A stretch of 8,379 nucleotides of DNA. Origin: Fibrobacter sp. (GTDB lineage Bacteria; Fibrobacterota; Fibrobacteria; Fibrobacterales; Fibrobacteraceae). The DNA is taken from the NCBI GenBank assembly GCA_012841225.1, contig DUVD01000148.1:1-8379 (forward strand). Reading direction: 5' to 3'. Shown here piece after piece: positions 5,441 through 8,379 of this stretch; the first letter of the stretch is position 1, and each line of letters starts with the position of its first letter. Below the pieces are notes generated by a model. That model saw only the letters and a program-made list of their open reading frames with translations, made no database searches and had not been told where the DNA came from. Both the position numbers and the translations under genes were made by a program.

Positions 5441-7915
5441 GTGAAAAACTTCTTACAGGTGGTTATTTTGTTGTGTAGAATGCTGTTTCAAGTCGGATTA
5501 GTGTGTAGTTGTACTTTGATTTTAGCGTGTGTTGGAGAAAAACCTCAAACTCCAGACTCCTTAGAATCCAGTAGTTCCGACATTTCTTCTGGTACTTCTT
5601 CTGTGGGAGATCCACTTTCTTCTGGTGAATTTCCTAACTCTTCTTCTTTTGAAGAAGGTATGTCTTCTGGTGTAATAGGGTCATCCTCTTCTACTCCTCC
5701 TTTTCTTGGCGATTCTACTGTGACTTGGGTGGGGCAATCCGCTTTAATCATTACCGAAATTAACCCCATTAATTACATCTGGTTTGATGAGACGGGCGCT
5801 GATCCTGGCTGGGTTGAAATTTACAATGCAGGCTCTGAAGTAGCAAATTTAAATGGGTATTCTTTAGTAGAAAAATTAACTGCACCGCGTAAATGGGTTT
5901 TTGGCAATGAGACCATTGGGCCAAAGCAATTTAGAACGGTTTTTTGCTCTAAAAGGGACTTGCCTACAGCTCCTGAAGGAACCGATACCGAAAACTTGCA
6001 CTTTCGCACGCATACCAATTGGAAACTTGAAAAATCGGGTGGTGCTGTTTATTTGATTGACTATAACTGGGGTATTCGCGATTCTGTTCGTTACCCTGCA
6101 TTAGAATCGGGTGTCAGCTGGGGCCGCGTTGATGGGGGGGATTGGAAGATTTTTGGTAACCCTACACCTGAAAAGAAAAATACCGATTCTCCTGCTTTTT
6201 CGGGTGTGGCGCAGCCCGTTGTTTTTGGTCAACAGCAAGCTGGTTTTTATAACGAGCCTATTTCTTTGAGCCCACCATCCTCTCCGGATGGTGGAACTGT
6301 GCGTTGTACTTTTGATGGTTCTGTACCCACTAAAGACTCTCCTGTTTTTTCGGCTTCGGAGTTTATTGCTAAAAACACGATCGTTCGTTGCGGTGCCTAC
6401 AGAGAAGGGCTGCTTACTAAAACAATAGTGACAAATACTTATTTTATTGGTGAATCGGTGGCTATGCCTGTGGTTTCTATTGCAGTAGACCCCTATGATA
6501 TGTTTGATCCCCAAAAAGGCTATTATTCCAAAGGCGTTTCGGGTTGTGCAGAACCCTGTAAAGAAGCCAATTATTTTTGGGACATAGAGCTCCCAGTCCA
6601 TGTTGAGTTTTTTGAATCTCCTAATGTTTCTGCGCCGCGTTCTTGGAACATTGAGGCTGGCATTTCCATAATGGGGCAATGGAGCCGATGGAATGAAAAA
6701 AAATCGGTATCCATATCGATGCGAGAGCAATACCAAGATGGGCGCTTGACTTACCCACTCTTCAAAACTCGGCCAGAAAACAACAAGTTTAAGGCCTTTA
6801 ATTTAAGAAACAATGGCAATAGATTTCATTGGGATTTTATTGGTGATGCTTTAGGCAGTGCTCTATTAGAAGGTTCTGGAGTGGATTACCAGAGGTCACG
6901 CCAAGTGATTGTTTTTTACAACGGAGCCTATTGGGGCATTCATGACTTGCGGGAAAGATTGAATGAACACTACGTTGAGACAAATTATGGCATCGCCCCC
7001 TCTACAGTCGAGTCTATTAAGCATATAGAGAAAACAGTGACTGCTAATGGAGGCACTCCTGATGGTTATTTATCGATGCTTGATTTTGTTGACAAAACAG
7101 ATTTCTCAGTGGCGGGTAGCCCTGTTTACGAGCAAATGCAAGCTCTTGTTAATGTGGGAAATTTAGCCGATTATATCGCAGCAGAAATTTTTTATAGGAA
7201 CGGTGATTGGCCAAATAATAATGTGCGTGCTTGGCGCGTCGTACCCGATCATCCTTGGAAATTTGAAGTATACGATTTAGACCACGGGTTTAATTTTGAA
7301 TGGGCCGTGCCAGGTTTTGGCAATTCGACTAATATGTTTAGCTGGATCAAGCAAGGTGGTAATAGCAATTGTAACGGTAAAGGCTGTTTTGCACAACTTT
7401 ACATCAAATTGATTAAAAACCCTGATTTTAAACGCTTATTTATAAACCGTTCGGCAGTCATGTTAAAGAAATACTTGACTTCAGCGCGAACAGACTCTAT
7501 CGCCTCGGCAATGGTTGCCACAATGCCCACCGCCGAGATGGATCGAGATGTGAGCAAATGGTCACGTCAAAATCCTATTTCTTATTCTGGGTCGTCGTTC
7601 AAGTCTTTTGCGTTGTCTAGAGAGTCGAGCGTTTGGAACGATTACCGCTCCGAATTTGATTTATCTTCGGATGTATCTATTTCAATTAAATCAACGGGTA
7701 GCGGGATTGTTTTAATGGAGGGAATGACCTTGCCTCCAACAACGGCTTCAAATACAAATTATTCGGGCACGTTTTTTGGCGGGGTCGATATGCTTTTAAC
7801 GGCAATCCCAACGCAAGCCGGCGCTACCTTTGTAAAATGGGAAGATGGCACTACGGCCAACCCTAGATTGGTGACCCCAAGTGAAGGCGCTTCTTATATA
7901 GCGACATTTAAGTAG
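5441..7915 (+). CDS. Exported lipoprotein with LTD, chitobiase-C-like and CotH kinase-fold domains
   Basis: This is an 824-residue surface or periplasmic lipoprotein. A hydrophobic signal peptide ends in the lipobox LILAC, with lipidated C30. Residues 31-90 are a Ser/Gly-rich linker. An LTD (lamin-tail) beta domain covers about 101-235 (LIITEINP start, GWVEIYNAG, LNGYSL). A chitobiase/hexosaminidase C-terminal-like domain covers about 262-336 (GFYNEPISL, CTFDGSVPT). The CotH domain covers about 342-680, with KSVSISMREQY at 420-431, YNGAYWGIHDLRERLNEHY at 493-511, NGDWPNNN at 587-594 and YDLDHGFN at 611-618; D612 and D614 are likely metal or catalytic residues. The C-terminus (about 745-824) resembles an InlB-type B-repeat (TFVKWEDGTTANP). 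CotH proteins of spore formers are atypical kinases that phosphorylate spore coat proteins; the role in exported proteins of non-spore-formers is unknown. Paired cysteines (369/373, 644/649) suit an exported protein. The start is GTG 5441, which gives a charged n-region; ATG 5480 is an alternative with a poorer signal peptide. No terminator is evident downstream. Confidence 0.88.
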   Translation: MKNFLQVVILLCRMLFQVGLVCSCTLILACVGEKPQTPDSLESSSSDISSGTSSVGDPLSSGEFPNSSSFEEGMSSGVIGSSSSTPPFLGDSTVTWVGQSALIITEINPINYIWFDETGADPGWVEIYNAGSEVANLNGYSLVEKLTAPRKWVFGNETIGPKQFRTVFCSKRDLPTAPEGTDTENLHFRTHTNWKLEKSGGAVYLIDYNWGIRDSVRYPALESGVSWGRVDGGDWKIFGNPTPEKKNTDSPAFSGVAQPVVFGQQQAGFYNEPISLSPPSSPDGGTVRCTFDGSVPTKDSPVFSASEFIAKNTIVRCGAYREGLLTKTIVTNTYFIGESVAMPVVSIAVDPYDMFDPQKGYYSKGVSGCAEPCKEANYFWDIELPVHVEFFESPNVSAPRSWNIEAGISIMGQWSRWNEKKSVSISMREQYQDGRLTYPLFKTRPENNKFKAFNLRNNGNRFHWDFIGDALGSALLEGSGVDYQRSRQVIVFYNGAYWGIHDLRERLNEHYVETNYGIAPSTVESIKHIEKTVTANGGTPDGYLSMLDFVDKTDFSVAGSPVYEQMQALVNVGNLADYIAAEIFYRNGDWPNNNVRAWRVVPDHPWKFEVYDLDHGFNFEWAVPGFGNSTNMFSWIKQGGNSNCNGKGCFAQLYIKLIKNPDFKRLFINRSAVMLKKYLTSARTDSIASAMVATMPTAEMDRDVSKWSRQNPISYSGSSFKSFALSRESSVWNDYRSEFDLSSDVSISIKSTGSGIVLMEGMTLPPTTASNTNYSGTFFGGVDMLLTAIPTQAGATFVKWEDGTTANPRLVTPSEGASYIATFK
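5585..5671 (+). repeat. In-frame Ser-Ser-Gly coding repeat in the lipoprotein linker
   Basis: The 9-mer TCTTCTGGT occurs three times exactly and in frame (5585-5593, 5618-5626, 5663-5671), encoding SSG at residues 49-51, 60-62 and 75-77. Further TCTTCT runs lie between the copies. The flexible Ser-rich linker separates the lipid anchor from the folded domains and could vary in length between strains by slippage or recombination. Confidence 0.7.
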
Positions 7916-7946
7916 ATTTTTAATGTCAAAAAAACACTTTGTGAAT

Positions 7947-8355
7947 TCAAGCCACTAACGCAATTTTACTTCTTTCTAATTTAAATAATATTTTTGGTAA
8001 TTTGTAATCTAAAGTTTTTCGTGGCCGATTGTTTAATCGGCTCATTATCATGTTCTGCAAATTCTTTCCCATTATCAGCTGTAATTGTTTTGACGCATTC
8101 TTTAATTGGTTTGAACATTGAAATGAGCTCCTTTTTGACGCTATCCGCATCCTTCTTTTGACTGAAGCCGACTAAACCAAAAATTTGCTCAGGACTCCAA
8201 TCATCCTCTAGTTTTTGATTTATTTTGAATAATAACGAAGACGATAATTTTTTGCTTTTAGGCTTATTAGCTTCTCTAGCAATCGCTTTTTGTGAAAAAC
8301 CTGCCCTTTTCATGGCGTAAATATGGTATCTTTCTTCTTGGTCTAGTCGAGTCAT
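7947..8355 (-). pseudogene. Decayed IS30-family transposase with internal deletions and frameshift
   Basis: The minus-strand reading frame from ATG 8355 (ribosome site AAGGAA at 8363-8368) starts like IS30-family transposases (EERYHIYAMKRAGFSQKAIARE, residues 7-28 region). It then jumps to the NKPKSKK/WSPEQI region, skipping the second half of the N-terminal helix-turn-helix area. It next jumps to the part of the DDE domain around TITADNGKEFAEH, skipping the region that holds the first catalytic Asp. A third loss removes the segment with the catalytic Glu. The C-terminal RLNNRPRKTLDYK continues in another frame and ends at the stop at 7947-7949. The total is about 136 codons, against roughly 300-400 in intact members. 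It cannot be an active transposase. It lies tail-to-tail with the CotH lipoprotein gene, 31 bp apart. The family call is firm and the deletion boundaries are estimates from family knowledge. Confidence 0.85.
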
Positions 8356-8379
8356 GCAATCTTTCCTTTTTAATCTAAT

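Noticed and set aside
5545..5769. Acidic minus-strand open frame opposite the Ser-rich linker
   Set aside because: The Glu/Ser-rich composition is just the reverse reading of TCTTCT-type serine codons.
5821..6018. Minus-strand open frame opposite the LTD domain
   Set aside because: It is a short shadow frame with no start signal or recognisable family.
6101..6736. Long minus-strand open frame (211 codons) inside the lipoprotein gene
   Set aside because: It lies opposite a strongly supported coding region, has a biased basic composition typical of a reverse-frame artefact, shows no domain signature and lacks a ribosome site.
1..8379. CRISPR array, toxin-antitoxin pair or defence system
   Set aside because: No regularly spaced repeats and no genes of those families were found on either strand; all larger genes are explained by wall synthesis, signalling, ComF, an exported lipoprotein and an IS remnant.

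Overview
The window is AT-rich bacterial chromosome with mostly ordinary housekeeping content. Two things suggest Fibrobacter or another Fibrobacterota member. One is a lipoprotein with a long Ser/Gly-rich linker, in which an SSG unit is encoded three times by the same 9-mer. The other is its LTD plus CotH-kinase plus C-terminal beta-repeat architecture. This placement is an inference from protein style, not from a marker gene.

Positions 1-3879 hold a plus-strand block: mrdA (PBP2), rodA and a comF-family gene. mrdA and rodA overlap by four bases (ATGA) and encode the transpeptidase and SEDS glycosyltransferase of the lateral-wall (elongasome) machinery. comF follows after 53 bp with its own Shine-Dalgarno sequence and is probably co-transcribed. 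The window opens only 8 bases before mrdA, so any mreB/mreC/mreD genes would lie outside it.

Positions 3880-5440 alternate strands. A minus-strand tRNA-Ser(UGA) abuts the comF stop codon. A plus-strand GAF plus HD-GYP cyclic-dinucleotide phosphodiesterase follows, then a minus-strand tRNA-Phe(GAA). Each tRNA has a clear sigma70-like promoter on the minus strand, with a TTGAC-type -35 box and a 17-bp spacer. A perfect 16-bp inverted repeat sits between the converging HD-GYP and tRNA-Phe genes and looks like a bidirectional terminator.

Positions 5441-7915 encode an 824-residue exported lipoprotein with an LTD domain, a chitobiase/hexosaminidase C-terminal-like domain, a CotH-type kinase-fold domain and a C-terminal repeat module.

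Positions 7947-8355 (minus strand) hold a decayed IS30-family transposase. Its ends are recognisable, but at least three internal segments are missing and the C-terminus is out of frame. I found no CRISPR array, phage module, toxin-antitoxin pair or defence island. The least understood item is the CotH lipoprotein; the rest is well-known biology with some tidy regulatory structure.
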